Shown here piece by piece: positions 52,401 through 60,678 of a stretch of DNA of 64,000 bases. The DNA is taken from positions 29,594 to 93,593 of the forward strand of contig CAKPOI010000003.1 of the NCBI GenBank assembly GCA_934169775.1. Direction: 5' to 3'. Numbering within the stretch: the stretch's first letter is position 1; every line of letters begins with the position of its first letter. Both the position numbers and the translations under genes were made by a program. The stretch comes from an uncultured Clostridia bacterium (GTDB lineage: Bacteria > Bacillota > Clostridia > TANB77 > CAG-508). The notes under the pieces were generated by a model. It did no database searches. It was not told the origin of the DNA and was given only the letters and a program-made list of their open reading frames with translations.

Positions 52401-53817
52401 AGTAAATAACCTAGGGGCTGTGCGTATTCGTATTCGTTCTTTATTAGCTAGTATGAATAAGCGTATACAGAAAAAAGAAGAAGAACAAAACTTAGGTGAT
52501 TATGAATTAAAGAAAAATATCTTTACAAAAGAAATGCGCAAAGATTATACAATTTTAATTCCACAAATGGCACCTATTCATTTTGAATTATTAGAAACAG
52601 CTGTTGCATCTTGTGGATATAAAGTAAAATTATTAAGAGAATGTACAAATCATACAGTAGAAACAGGACTAAAATATGTTAATAATGATGCATGTTATCC
52701 ATCTATTTTAACTACAGGACAAATGATAGAAGCTTTGCAATCAGGTGAATATGATTTGAATAAAACAGCTTTAATAATGTCACAAACAGGTGGAGGATGT
52801 AGAGCTACAAACTATATAGGATTTATCCGCAAAGCTCTAAAAGATGCTGGATTTGGAAATATACCAGTAATTTCATTTAATATAGTTGGTATGGAAAAAA
52901 TGCCAGGCTTTAAACTAACACCTGAACTATTAGAAAAACTTATCAAATGTGTACTTTATGGAGATTTACTACAAAAAATGTTAACTAGAAATAGAGCTTA
53001 TGAGGTACATAAAGGCGAAACAAAAAAATTATTTAATATATGGATGGAAAAATGTAAAAAATTAATAGTAAAATGTACAAATAAAGAATTTAAACAAAGT
53101 ATTTACGATATAGTAAATGATTTTGAAAAAATCGAGTTAGACATGAGTACACCAAAGCCAAGAGTTGGAATAGTTGGAGAAGTATTAATAAAATATCATC
53201 CATTTGGAAATAATTATGTAGCAGACCTTTTAGAAAAAGAAGGAGCAGAAGTGATACTTCCTGAATTTATGGGATTTGTAAAATTTATGGCAACACATAA
53301 AATAACATTTAATACATTATTAAATACGAATAAAACATCTGCAAAAATAAGTAAAATAGCTATAAAATTAATAGATCTATTAGAGAAAGATGTAAAAATA
53401 GCATTATCAAATTCTAAAAAAGGATATATGATGCCATGTGATATTTGGCACTTGGAAGAACAAGTAAAAGATGTATTATCAATAGGAAATCAAACAGGTG
53501 AAGGCTGGTTCTTAACAGCTGAAATGATAGAATATATTGAAAATGATATTCCTAATATTGTATGTGTGCAACCATTTGCATGTTTGCCTAACCACGTTGT
53601 TGGTAAAGGTGTAATAAAAACAATACGCGAAAAATATCCGGATGCGAATATTTCTCCTGTTGATTATGACCCAGGTGCAAGTGAAGTAAATCAAGCAAAT
53701 CGTATCAAATTATTGATGACTGTTGCTAAAGATAATTTAAAGAAAAAAGAATCAGAAAAACATGCTATAGATTTGGAAAATACTGATTCAGTTCAAGCGA
53801 TTCAAAAACAGAGCTGA
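49495..53817 (+). CDS. Large acyl-CoA dehydratase activase-type protein (BadF/BadG/HgdC plus DUF2229/HgdB-like)
   Basis: 1,440 residues. Two ASKHA ATPase domains: GLDVGSTTVKIIVMN at the N-terminus and GIDAGSTTTKLALID at about residue 323. Each has the cysteines that bridge a [4Fe-4S] cluster in 2-hydroxyacyl-CoA dehydratase activators (C126 in NGTCAGG and C165 in SRCGVF; about C449 in SSGCGSF and C484 in SRCTVF). The region from about 650 onward is DUF2229/HgdB-like, with VCYPAKLSHGH, YPCMPYSRKE, NNDACYPSI and GGGCRATNY. Proteins of this design are widespread in anaerobes. They are thought to couple ATP hydrolysis to low-potential electron transfer; the substrate is unknown. It is transcribed alone. 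Confidence 0.9.
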   Translation: MEKNILHVGLDVGSTTVKIIVMNSNLETIYEDYQRHFSDTKNTVCNVLENLIKKYPENSFTIALTGSGAMSASKFLGVEFIQEVVSCKRVVEKYIPETDVVIELGGEDAKIIYFDQSIEQRMNGTCAGGTGAFLDQMASLLHTDTAGLNELAKGYKTIYPIASRCGVFAKTDVQPLINEGAAKEDIAVSIFQAVVNQTISGLACGRPIRGNVAFLGGPLNYLSELRKRFIETLHLTPEHIIVPEDAHLLVAKGAAIDSLETEPITTEELEQKINNLRISKDNTTQPIEPLFKNKEEYNQFKERHNKAKIGRKDLKTYEGDCFLGIDAGSTTTKLALIDREGNLLYSLYGSNEGNPLKSVMKMLKELYSNLPERAILRYSGVTGYGEKLIQTALNVDLNEIETIAHYTAAKQFEPDVTAIIDIGGQDMKYIKMKNGAIDNIMLNEACSSGCGSFIETFAKSLKLDISEFVKEAIEAKRPVDLGSRCTVFMNSKIKQAQKEGYTVGDISSGLSYSVIKNAIQKVMKVRDTSTLGDHIVVQGGTFYNDAVLRAFEKIVDKNVVRPDISGLMGAYGMALLSKEQYEANFDMEYHSHILKTDEIDKLEIKVTYARCNNCENHCKLTINKFSNGAIHVSGNRCEKGAGISSKSKNLPNLVQYKYKRIFDYTPLEEKDAPRGTIGIPRVLNMYEDYPFWFTFLTNLGFRVIISEKSTRKTYEKGMESMPSESVCYPAKLSHGHIESLLEQGIKTIFYPCMPYSRKEYEKADNHYNCPIVISYSEVLKNNVEGLKSKDVKFINPFLPFDKKNLVKKVLELPEFKEYNFNKKELLEAAEKAEQEYQKCKQDIRNKGAETVKYIEENNLRGIVLAGRPYHVDPEVNHGIDTLITSLGLCVLTEDSVSDKTEVIRPIRVVDQWVFHARLYAAADFVGKHDNLELVQLNSFGCGVDAVTTDQVEEILSSYDKMYTLIKIDEVNNLGAVRIRIRSLLASMNKRIQKKEEEQNLGDYELKKNIFTKEMRKDYTILIPQMAPIHFELLETAVASCGYKVKLLRECTNHTVETGLKYVNNDACYPSILTTGQMIEALQSGEYDLNKTALIMSQTGGGCRATNYIGFIRKALKDAGFGNIPVISFNIVGMEKMPGFKLTPELLEKLIKCVLYGDLLQKMLTRNRAYEVHKGETKKLFNIWMEKCKKLIVKCTNKEFKQSIYDIVNDFEKIELDMSTPKPRVGIVGEVLIKYHPFGNNYVADLLEKEGAEVILPEFMGFVKFMATHKITFNTLLNTNKTSAKISKIAIKLIDLLEKDVKIALSNSKKGYMMPCDIWHLEEQVKDVLSIGNQTGEGWFLTAEMIEYIENDIPNIVCVQPFACLPNHVVGKGVIKTIREKYPDANISPVDYDPGASEVNQANRIKLLMTVAKDNLKKKESEKHAIDLENTDSVQAIQKQS

Positions 53818-53880
53818 TGCTTTTGGGGCCGGAGCAAAAAAACACTAATGCTTTTGGGGACGGAGTAAAAAAACATTAAA
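53815..53880 (+). repeat. Two tandem GGGGACGGAGC-type repeats at the 3' end of the activase gene
   Basis: TGATGCTTTTGGGGCCGGAG and TAATGCTTTTGGGGACGGAG, each followed by (C/T)AAAAAAACA, 33 bp apart. The first starts at the activase stop codon. Confidence 0.75.
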
Positions 53881-53888
53881 TAAAATAG

Positions 53889-53930
53889 AGGGTGATTTTT
53901 GGGGATGTACTCAAAAACACCTTTTTCTTT
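53889..53930 (+). terminator. Terminator of the activase-type gene, built from a repeat
   Basis: GGTGATTTTTG (53891-53901) and CAAAAACACC (53912-53921) pair around GGGATGTACT, followed by TTTTT. Its arms match the TTTTTGGGCACGTACT part of the repeat at 6787-6890. Confidence 0.75.
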
Positions 53931-54036
53931 TAAATATTTCCTAAGTGAATTATTTTTATATTATAATTTTGAGAGTTTGTTGTGAAATATTATATAAAAT
54001 AAAGTAAGGTTGCATATATATAAGTAGGTGAGAAAA

Positions 54037-54651
54037 ATGCTAAACAAAATTTGGCCGATATTTATAATAATATCATATGTATATGCAATAATGATTGGAA
54101 ATACAGACAAAATAAATACATCAATATTTAGTAGTACACAAGAGGCAGTAACACTGTGTATAACGTTATTAGGAACAATATGTTTGTGGAATGGAATAAT
54201 GAAAATAGCAGAAAAAACAAGTGCAATTACAAGATTAACAAAAATATTAAATCCAATAGTAAAATTTTTATTTCCAGAATTAAAAAATCAAGAAAGTATC
54301 AGAAAAGAAATATCAATGAATATGGTTGCAAATATTTTAGGATTAGGGAATGCAGCTACACCATTAGGGATAAAAGCGATGAAATCAATGCAAGAAATAA
54401 ACTATGACAAGAAAACTTTAAGCAATTCAATGGTAATGCTAATAGTATTAAACACGGCGTCGATTCAATTAATTCCAACAACAGTTATTGCAATAAGATT
54501 ATCTTTAGATTCAAAAAATCCAACAAGTATAATTTTACCAGTATGGATAGCTACAATATGTGCGGCAGTAGCAGGAATTGTAGTTACGAAAATTTTAATA
54601 GCTAAATCTAAAAAATGGCAAAATAAGATTTTAAAATTAAAATGGTGGTGA
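54037..54651 (+). CDS. spmA: Spore maturation protein SpmA
   Basis: A 204-residue integral membrane protein with a nucleoside-recognition (Gate) domain: ISMNMVANILGLGNAATPLGIKAMKSMQEIN and MLIVLNTASIQLIPTTVIAIR are diagnostic. SpmA and SpmB are needed for spore core dehydration in Bacillus and Clostridium. The GTG at 54028 is the 5' edge of the longest frame. The ATG at 54037 fits the GGTGAG SD. It is 4 bp upstream of spmB. Confidence 0.93.
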   Translation: MLNKIWPIFIIISYVYAIMIGNTDKINTSIFSSTQEAVTLCITLLGTICLWNGIMKIAEKTSAITRLTKILNPIVKFLFPELKNQESIRKEISMNMVANILGLGNAATPLGIKAMKSMQEINYDKKTLSNSMVMLIVLNTASIQLIPTTVIAIRLSLDSKNPTSIILPVWIATICAAVAGIVVTKILIAKSKKWQNKILKLKWW

Positions 54652-54655
54652 ATCT

Positions 54656-55183
54656 ATGCAAATAATAAATTTTATATCTACTCTTACAATGCCACTTATT
54701 ATACTAATTATAGTTATTTATGGCTTAGTAGAGAAAATAAAAGTTTTTGATGTTTTTTTAGAAGGAGCAAGAGAGGGGATAGATGTAGTAATTAGTATTT
54801 TTCCTACACTTATAGGATTGTTTGTGGCAATAGGAGCACTAAGAAATTCAGGGATTTTTGATTTTATTATTTCTATACTTTCTCCAATTTTAACTAAAGT
54901 TGGTTTTTTAACAGAAATAATGCCATTGGCATTGATTAGGCCAATATCTGGAAGCGGAGCTATTGCTGTTGCAACAGATATTATGAGGGTATATGGTGTT
55001 GATTCTAAAGTTGGAATTATGGCAGCAATTATTATGGGATCTACAGAAACGACTTTTTATACTATTGCTGTATATACAGCAAGTGTAGGAATAAAAAATA
55101 CAAGATTTGTTTTGATTGCATCATTAATTGCGGATTTTGTTGGGATTGTTACTAGTGTGATTGTTTGTTATATGATGTTCTAG
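54656..55183 (+). CDS. spmB: Spore maturation protein SpmB
   Basis: A 175-residue membrane protein with the second Gate domain: VFLEGAREGIDVVISIFPTLIGLFVAIGALRNSG, LIRPISGSGAIAVATDIMRVYGVDS and MGSTETTFYTIAVYTASVG. Cotranscribed with spmA. Family assignment is clear. Confidence 0.94.
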   Translation: MQIINFISTLTMPLIILIIVIYGLVEKIKVFDVFLEGAREGIDVVISIFPTLIGLFVAIGALRNSGIFDFIISILSPILTKVGFLTEIMPLALIRPISGSGAIAVATDIMRVYGVDSKVGIMAAIIMGSTETTFYTIAVYTASVGIKNTRFVLIASLIADFVGIVTSVIVCYMMF

Positions 55184-55253
55184 TATTTTAACATAATGAT
55201 TTGGGTGAATAAAAGGAGAATTGGGGTTGTCAGATTTTGTCGAAATCTTTTTG

Positions 55254-55282
55254 TTGACAATAGAAAAAATCCAATGTATAAT
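55254..55282 (+). promoter_or_regulatory. Perfect consensus sigma-A promoter
   Basis: TTGACA (55254-55259), 17-bp spacer, TATAAT (55277-55282). The transcript begins near 55289 and opens with a GTTTAG/CTAAAC hairpin. Confidence 0.8.
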
Positions 55283-55333
55283 GTGAGTACAGTTTAGGGA
55301 AGCTAAACAGATTGATTCATTATTTTAAAAGAT

Positions 55334-55453
55334 ATGATTATTTCAGAAATTTTATTATTTACAATATTATTTATTATTATAAGAAAAATAGTAGTAGTAA
55401 TATTAGCAAAAAAATTATCAAAAGAAATTGATAAAGATTTAGAATCGTTTTAA
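55334..55453 (+). CDS. Possible 39-residue membrane peptide
   Basis: The frame MIISEILLFTILFIIIRKIV continues with a basic/acidic tail ending KEIDKDLESF. One membrane helix with a charged cytoplasmic tail. It lies 52 bp below a perfect promoter, but the ATG has almost no SD (TTTTAAAAGAT), so the transcript could equally be a non-coding RNA. Confidence 0.4.
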   Translation: MIISEILLFTILFIIIRKIVVVILAKKLSKEIDKDLESF

Positions 55454-55459
55454 AATCCG

Positions 55460-55720
55460 AAAAAATTAAAACAAAAAAATAGAAAATATATTTTTTAATA
55501 AAAATTTTAGTTAAAAGTATAATACAACTTTTATAAAAAAATATATTTTTAATAAAAAAGTGTTTCTAAATTAAAAAAGTTTTTAATCTTGTAGAGAAAC
55601 AAGTCAATTCCCCCATTGATATCCTATAACTTCTAATTGCTTTTATAAAGCATCTGTCCCTTATTAGATAAATTATAAAAAATATCGAAGTTTAATTTAT
55701 TTCTCTACAAAAAACATAAA
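55460..55720. other. AT-rich gap with a closed stem structure (55594-55710)
   Basis: GTAGAGAAA (about 55594) and TTTCTCTAC (about 55703) pair perfectly as a 9-bp closing stem around about 100 nt of mixed sequence with further pairing potential. An A/T hairpin ATTAAAAA/TTTTTAAT lies just before it. It could be a small RNA or an rlmH 3' element. Strand unknown. Confidence 0.4.
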
Positions 55721-56200
55721 TTATTTATGATAAGTTTCACCATTAGAAATTTTAAAAGCTCTATAAATTTGTTCAAGCAAAAAAACTCTAATTAATTGAT
55801 GAGGAAAAGTCATTTTTGAAAAACAAATAGACTGTTTACAAGAATTTCTTAAATTTGCAGTTACCCCTAGAGAGCCACCAATAATAAATGTGATGGAACT
55901 TGTTATTAAAGAGAGTGTTTCAATATTTTTAGAAAATTCTTCAGAAGAAAATTCTTTACCTTTTAAATCTAAACATATTGTATAGGTATCTTTAGGTAAA
56001 TGATTAGAAATATTAAGACACTCTTTTTCTTTAATTTCTTCAGAAATTGTAGAATTAGATTTTTCTGGTATTTTTTCATCTGGTACTTCAATAATATTTA
56101 ATTTGCAATATCTTGAAAGCCTTTTGCTATATTCATTTATTGCATCTTTTAGATATTGTTCTTTTATTTTACCAACACATACAATATTAATAGTTAGCAT
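55721..56200 (-). CDS. rlmH: 23S rRNA (pseudouridine-1915-N3)-methyltransferase RlmH
   Basis: A 159-residue SPOUT methyltransferase. FIIGGSLGVTANLRNSCKQSI is the SAM knot, and the C-terminus HQLIRVFLLEQIYRAFKISNGETYHK is diagnostic. The start has a weak AGGAGGATAT SD. Often found next to walJ, as here. Confidence 0.97.
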   Translation of the reverse strand: MLTINIVCVGKIKEQYLKDAINEYSKRLSRYCKLNIIEVPDEKIPEKSNSTISEEIKEKECLNISNHLPKDTYTICLDLKGKEFSSEEFSKNIETLSLITSSITFIIGGSLGVTANLRNSCKQSICFSKMTFPHQLIRVFLLEQIYRAFKISNGETYHK

Positions 56201-56312
56201 ATATCCTCCTTATTAGTTATCACATTGATAACTGTGTAATAAAAATTTATGCTAGTTTTCTTGCAAAAATTAGCATAAAATAAATAATAATGTAAAATTA
56301 AATTTATAAAAA

Positions 56313-57101
56313 TTAGCATAAAACTTCTTTACTAGTTGTATCGCGACTTGCTATAGATAGGCGTAATGAATTTTCATTGTAATTACTGGAAATTAATTCT
56401 TCTATAACAGTTTTATAAGCTAATTCAGGAAAATTGCTTTCTTTACTTAAGTGTCCAAGCATAACTTGTTGAAGACCAGATTTTAATAAGCAAGATATTG
56501 TTTTTCCGGCTGCTTCATTTGACAAATGACCTGTTGGACCAGCAATACGTGTTTTTAATATGTAAGGGTAGTGTGAATACATTAATACTTCAGGATCATA
56601 GTTTGACTCTAATAAAATAAATTTACTACCTTCTAAGTTTTTTAAAATTCCATTTGTCATATGACCAATATCTGTGGCAATACTTATTTTATTGTTATCT
56701 TTCATAATGTTAAATCCGCAAGGATTTGCAGCATCATGTGGTATTGCAAATGGTTTGACTTTTAAATCATTTATTTCAAAATTTTCCTCAATTTTGAATA
56801 AATTAATATTTTTTTCTAATATTTTTTCTTTTTGTTTTGGCATAGCATCTAAAGTTTTTTGATTAACAAATACAGGTATACCAAATTTTTTGGAAAAGGT
56901 ACCTAATCCTTGAACATGGTCTGAATGTTCATGTGTTATTAAAATTCCATCTAGTGAAGATGGGTCTACTTCTAAATTATTTAAAGCAGTTTCTATTTTT
57001 TTGCTGCTTACGCCTGCATCTACTAATATATTTGTATTTTCTGTTTTTACTAATAGGCTATTTCCACTACTGCCACTATATAAACTATAAAATTTTAGCA
57101 T
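56313..57101 (-). CDS. walJ: MBL-fold metallo-hydrolase WalJ (YycJ)
   Basis: A 262-residue metallo-beta-lactamase-fold hydrolase. The motif THEHSDHVQG supplies metal ligands; IPHDAANPCGF, TDIGHM and LGHLSKESN are further conserved blocks. YycJ-type proteins are linked to WalRK signalling and DNA repair or exonuclease activity. The walRK genes are not in this window. An AGAGGAA SD precedes the ATG. Confidence 0.93.
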   Translation of the reverse strand: MLKFYSLYSGSSGNSLLVKTENTNILVDAGVSSKKIETALNNLEVDPSSLDGILITHEHSDHVQGLGTFSKKFGIPVFVNQKTLDAMPKQKEKILEKNINLFKIEENFEINDLKVKPFAIPHDAANPCGFNIMKDNNKISIATDIGHMTNGILKNLEGSKFILLESNYDPEVLMYSHYPYILKTRIAGPTGHLSNEAAGKTISCLLKSGLQQVMLGHLSKESNFPELAYKTVIEELISSNYNENSLRLSIASRDTTSKEVLC

Positions 57102-57212
57102 GATTTTATTTCCTCTGTTTTTTATTTGTTTAGACTTTTTTGATAAAATTATAAATTATGTAGAAAAAGTTAATTTATGTAATATAATTGTGTTTAGAAT
57201 TGCTTTTAAAGT

Positions 57213-58472
57213 TTACTCGCTTACTCTTTCAATATTTGCTCCAATTTGTCTAAATTTTTCTTCTATATTTTCGTATCCTCTATCAATGTGTTCTAAGTTG
57301 TATACTTCTGTTACTCCATTTGCAGCTGTACCTGCAACTATTAAAGCAGCTCCTGCGCGTAAGTCAGTAGAATAAACAGGTGCACCACTTAGTTTTTCTA
57401 CACCTTCAAATATTGCTGTTTTTCCTTGAGCAGTTATTTTGGCACCCATTTTGTTTAGTTCGTCTGTGTATTGGAATCTTGATTCCCATATGCTTTCGTT
57501 TATAATACTTGTGCCTTCTGCTAAAGATAAAACTACACCCATTTGAGGTTGTAAATCTGTAGGAAATCCTGGATATGGAAGTGTTTTAATATTTGCTTTA
57601 TGTGGTCTTTGTTTGCAATATACACGTAGGCTATCTCCATAGTCTTCTACTGTTCCGCCAACTTCAATGATTTTTGCAGTTATAGAATCTAAGTGTTTTG
57701 TAATACAATTTTTAATTAATAAATCACCTTGAGTTGCTACTGCTGCTAACATAAATGTACCAGCTTCTATTTGATCAGGAACTACAGAATATGTTGCATT
57801 TCCAGATAATCTTTCAACACCGTTTATTTTTATTAAATCTGTTCCAGCTCCACGTATGTCTGCGCCCATTGCATTTAAAAAGTTTGCAACATCAACAATA
57901 TGTGGTTCTTTTGCAGCATTGTCTATAGTTGTTGTTCCTTTAGCAAGTACGGCTGATAACATTACATTTATAGTTGCTCCAACAGATACTATATCCATGT
58001 AGATAGAGTTTCCAATTAATTTGTCTGCTTTTGCGTGTATAGTACCGTTTTCTACTGATACAGTTGCACCGAGTGTTTCAAAGCCTTTTATGTGTTGATC
58101 TATAGGTCTTGCTCCTAATTTACATCCTCCAGGCATACCAACTTCTATTTCACCTTTTCTTCCAAGCATTGAGCCTATTATGTAATATGATGCTCTGAAT
58201 TTGCTTGTTAAATCTAGAGGTGCTTTTGTTGTTGTGATATTTCTAGTATCTATTGTTATAGAATTTTTTGTATTCCATGTGATTTTAGCTCCTAATTTTT
58301 CAAGTATTTCGCATGATATTTTTACATCACTTATATGTGGTAGGTTTTCTATTGTGCAAACACCATCTATTAGTAAAGTTGCAGGTAAAATTGCTACTGC
58401 TGCGTTTTTTGCTCCACTTATTTGTACTTCACCTTTTAGTGGTGTAGGTCCTTTTATTATTAGTTTTTCCAA
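57213..58472 (-). CDS. murA: UDP-N-acetylglucosamine 1-carboxyvinyltransferase MurA
   Basis: First committed step of peptidoglycan synthesis: transfers enolpyruvyl from PEP to UDP-GlcNAc. 419 residues. The fosfomycin-target Cys lies in GGCKLGARPIDQH at about residue 116. ISGAKNAAVAILPATLL at the start and RAGAALIVAGTAANG near the end match the two inverse-alpha/beta domains. The start is TTG 58472 behind GGGGG. Confidence 0.97.
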   Translation of the reverse strand: MEKLIIKGPTPLKGEVQISGAKNAAVAILPATLLIDGVCTIENLPHISDVKISCEILEKLGAKITWNTKNSITIDTRNITTTKAPLDLTSKFRASYYIIGSMLGRKGEIEVGMPGGCKLGARPIDQHIKGFETLGATVSVENGTIHAKADKLIGNSIYMDIVSVGATINVMLSAVLAKGTTTIDNAAKEPHIVDVANFLNAMGADIRGAGTDLIKINGVERLSGNATYSVVPDQIEAGTFMLAAVATQGDLLIKNCITKHLDSITAKIIEVGGTVEDYGDSLRVYCKQRPHKANIKTLPYPGFPTDLQPQMGVVLSLAEGTSIINESIWESRFQYTDELNKMGAKITAQGKTAIFEGVEKLSGAPVYSTDLRAGAALIVAGTAANGVTEVYNLEHIDRGYENIEEKFRQIGANIERVSE

Positions 58473-58672
58473 ATGTATTACCCCCTGATATGTTATTTAT
58501 TTAAAATTCGATTTAGCTTTTAAAACCTGATGCTTTTTTCTGACGTTGAAAATAGAGTGTATTGAATTACACTCTATTCTAATAAAATATACCATAAAGG
58601 CGATAAAAATGCAATACATTTATAATTTTAATTTTTAGCTGTTATATATATTGCAGACTTTTATTTATGATT

Positions 58673-59332
58673 TTAATTTTTCGCTGTTGTAAATCCTTTG
58701 TTTCCGAAAAATTCTAGTAGCTTAAATTTAAAAGTAATATTAGAATGAGAATTATTATCAGAAATAAGAGCAAAATCTTCTTCATTCATATTTTCTTTTA
58801 AAAGTTCTTTAGATTCATCAGGGACAACTCCTGATGTCACATCAATAAAGCAAAGAGGAGGAAACATTACACACCACCAATTTTGACCTTTTGCATTACC
58901 AATTTCTACTCGTAAAGCATCATAAGTTCCTGCTGGGAGAGAAATATCTCCATATGTTTTTGTTGGAAAATCAAAATTACCTATTTGAACATTTACTGGG
59001 TAATCAAAATTATTTTCTTTTATAGTTTGTTCCGCTATTTTTTTAAAATCATCTAAATGATTTGATGCAATAGAAATAGCTTCTTCTTTAGATGTTGTTT
59101 TATTACAAATATTGTTCATATAAGAAATTAAGTTATCTCGTACTTTATATTTTAACGCTTGATCTTCTGCGGAATCACTGTTTGCGAGAACATGTAATCT
59201 AAATACACTTTCTGATATTTCTGCAGATGTAGTTTTAGCATAAGAAATTGCAGAAATTCCAACATATATAAATAATAGTACTAATAAAATAGAAATTTTT
59301 TTAAAAATTTCTTTATTTAAAAATTTTTTCAT
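58673..59332 (-). CDS. spoIIR: Stage II sporulation protein R
   Basis: A 219-residue secreted signalling protein; in B. subtilis it is made in the forespore and triggers SpoIIGA processing of pro-sigma-E. It has a signal/anchor helix (about residues 12-33), then the conserved SESVFRLHVLANSDSAEDQALKYKVRD, LPAGTYDALRVEIGNAKGQNWWCVMFPPLCFID. GGAGG SD. It is commonly adjacent to murA in Clostridia. Confidence 0.95.
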   Translation of the reverse strand: MKKFLNKEIFKKISILLVLLFIYVGISAISYAKTTSAEISESVFRLHVLANSDSAEDQALKYKVRDNLISYMNNICNKTTSKEEAISIASNHLDDFKKIAEQTIKENNFDYPVNVQIGNFDFPTKTYGDISLPAGTYDALRVEIGNAKGQNWWCVMFPPLCFIDVTSGVVPDESKELLKENMNEEDFALISDNNSHSNITFKFKLLEFFGNKGFTTAKN

Positions 59333-59856
59333 GAGTTACCTCCATTAAACTTTTTTTGAAAATTATTCTGTAATTTTATTGTTTACAGTTTTGAGAATTT
59401 TATACAAAAAATTGAAAAATAATTACAATTTTAGTTATGCTAAATTTTATTTAAAATTGTATTACATATCAAAAAGCTTTAATTACAGCTGTTAAAGGAT
59501 ATATCTTATAAAAATTTTTAAATTTTATAATTGAACTGGAAAATTAATTTAAAGAATAAAATAAAAAAGAAATGTCGAAATTTTTGAAAATATTTTAAGA
59601 TTTTTGTAATAATTTTGTAATTTTTAGAATTATATGATTTTATATAATAGTGGCTGCTGTAAGAAAATATGCAAAAAGTCGAAAACATAGAAATTGGGAA
59701 AAAAAGTATAATATGGCGAAATTTTGTGTCGAAAAAGGTAGATGAATTTTATTTGAAATATTATTGACATATTAGAAATTAAATGGTAAAATTTGGAAAA
59801 GAAAATAAAGGGAGTTCAGAAGAAAAGGCTTTCAAATTTGAAAGGAAGGTAAATTT
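59333..59856. other. Divergent intergenic region spoIIR / 59857 gene
   Basis: 524 bp without a gene. It holds a strong plus-strand promoter at 59764-59792 and AT-rich filler. A sporulation promoter for spoIIR may lie at its left end, but I cannot assign it. Confidence 0.5.
59764..59792 (+). promoter_or_regulatory. Consensus promoter of the 162-residue hypothetical gene
   Basis: TTGACA (59764-59769) and TAAAAT (59787-59792), 17-bp spacer, 64 bp before the start. Confidence 0.7.
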
Positions 59857-60345
59857 ATGATAAGTAAATTTGAAAATACAAATGAAGATGTAAATAAAAG
59901 AGAAAGAATATGTTCGTTTTATGTAAGTGATTATCATTTTGAAATGATAACTTTGCCTTATATAGAAAATGAAATTAAACAAAATCATAATATAGTTATT
60001 TTAACTGAAAATGATTTAGAAAATACAATAAAAAAAGTTTTAAATAATGTTAATTTTAGTGAAGAAGATAAAAATAGAATCTTTGCGCTTGATTGGAGCA
60101 AAAATGATTTATATAAATTAGATTCTATAACAAAAAACATGACTAGAAATTTAAAAACTACAGTCTTTATTAAAGGCGGAAAAAATTATGTTCAAAAAAT
60201 GAATTCTTATATTCAAGAAATGGTTAATTCAAAAGATGTTAAGTCAATAGATTGTTATTTTATTGACGATGTTCAAAATCAACTTAAGGATATTGTGCGC
60301 CAATATGATAGTGTTCTTAATACAGCCGGAAAAATAAATTTATAG
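59857..60345 (+). CDS. Hypothetical protein, possibly MEDS/RecA-fold-like without P-loop
   Basis: A 162-residue soluble protein. ERICSFYVSDYHFEMITLPYIENEIKQ followed by a strand NIVILTEN and later TTVFIKGGKNYVQKMNSYIQ and SIDCYFIDDV gives an alternating alpha/beta pattern reminiscent of MEDS sensory domains, but no nucleotide motif is present. Strong SD (GAAAGGAAGG) and a consensus promoter indicate real expression. The fold guess is weak. Confidence 0.6.
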   Translation: MISKFENTNEDVNKRERICSFYVSDYHFEMITLPYIENEIKQNHNIVILTENDLENTIKKVLNNVNFSEEDKNRIFALDWSKNDLYKLDSITKNMTRNLKTTVFIKGGKNYVQKMNSYIQEMVNSKDVKSIDCYFIDDVQNQLKDIVRQYDSVLNTAGKINL

Positions 60346-60400
60346 AGATAGTATATTTTAAAAGATAATAAAAGATGAAAAGGCAGTGGTTGCTGGAATT

Positions 60401-60635
60401 ATAAAATTCTAGGAGAGTGTATTAAACTTTCCTAGAATTTTATAGATATTATATAATTAATTTTGTTCTAAATTTCAAAAAAACTTTACATTTTAATATT
60501 TTTTTGTTATTATATATAAAAATTAAAGTGCATAAATAATAAGAAAATCTTGTCATGATAACAATGATGCGATTTTGCTTTGCAAATTCCGCGCGCGAAC
60601 AAAGACGAGAGCTTTAAAATGAATGGTTTTTGTTC
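60401..60635 (+). repeat. Structured interspersed repeat, copy 4 (expanded)
   Basis: Hairpin ATAAAATTCTAGGA/TTTCCTAGAATTTTAT (60401-60443), about 120 bp of AT-rich DNA, then GATGCGATTTTGCTTTGCAA, GCGCGCGAACAAAGACGAG and TTTTTGTTC (to 60635). It is the main content of the 60346-60678 gap. Confidence 0.6.
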
Positions 60636-60678
60636 TAAAACAAGTTTTACTTATTTGAGGAAAGGAATGGAATATAAT

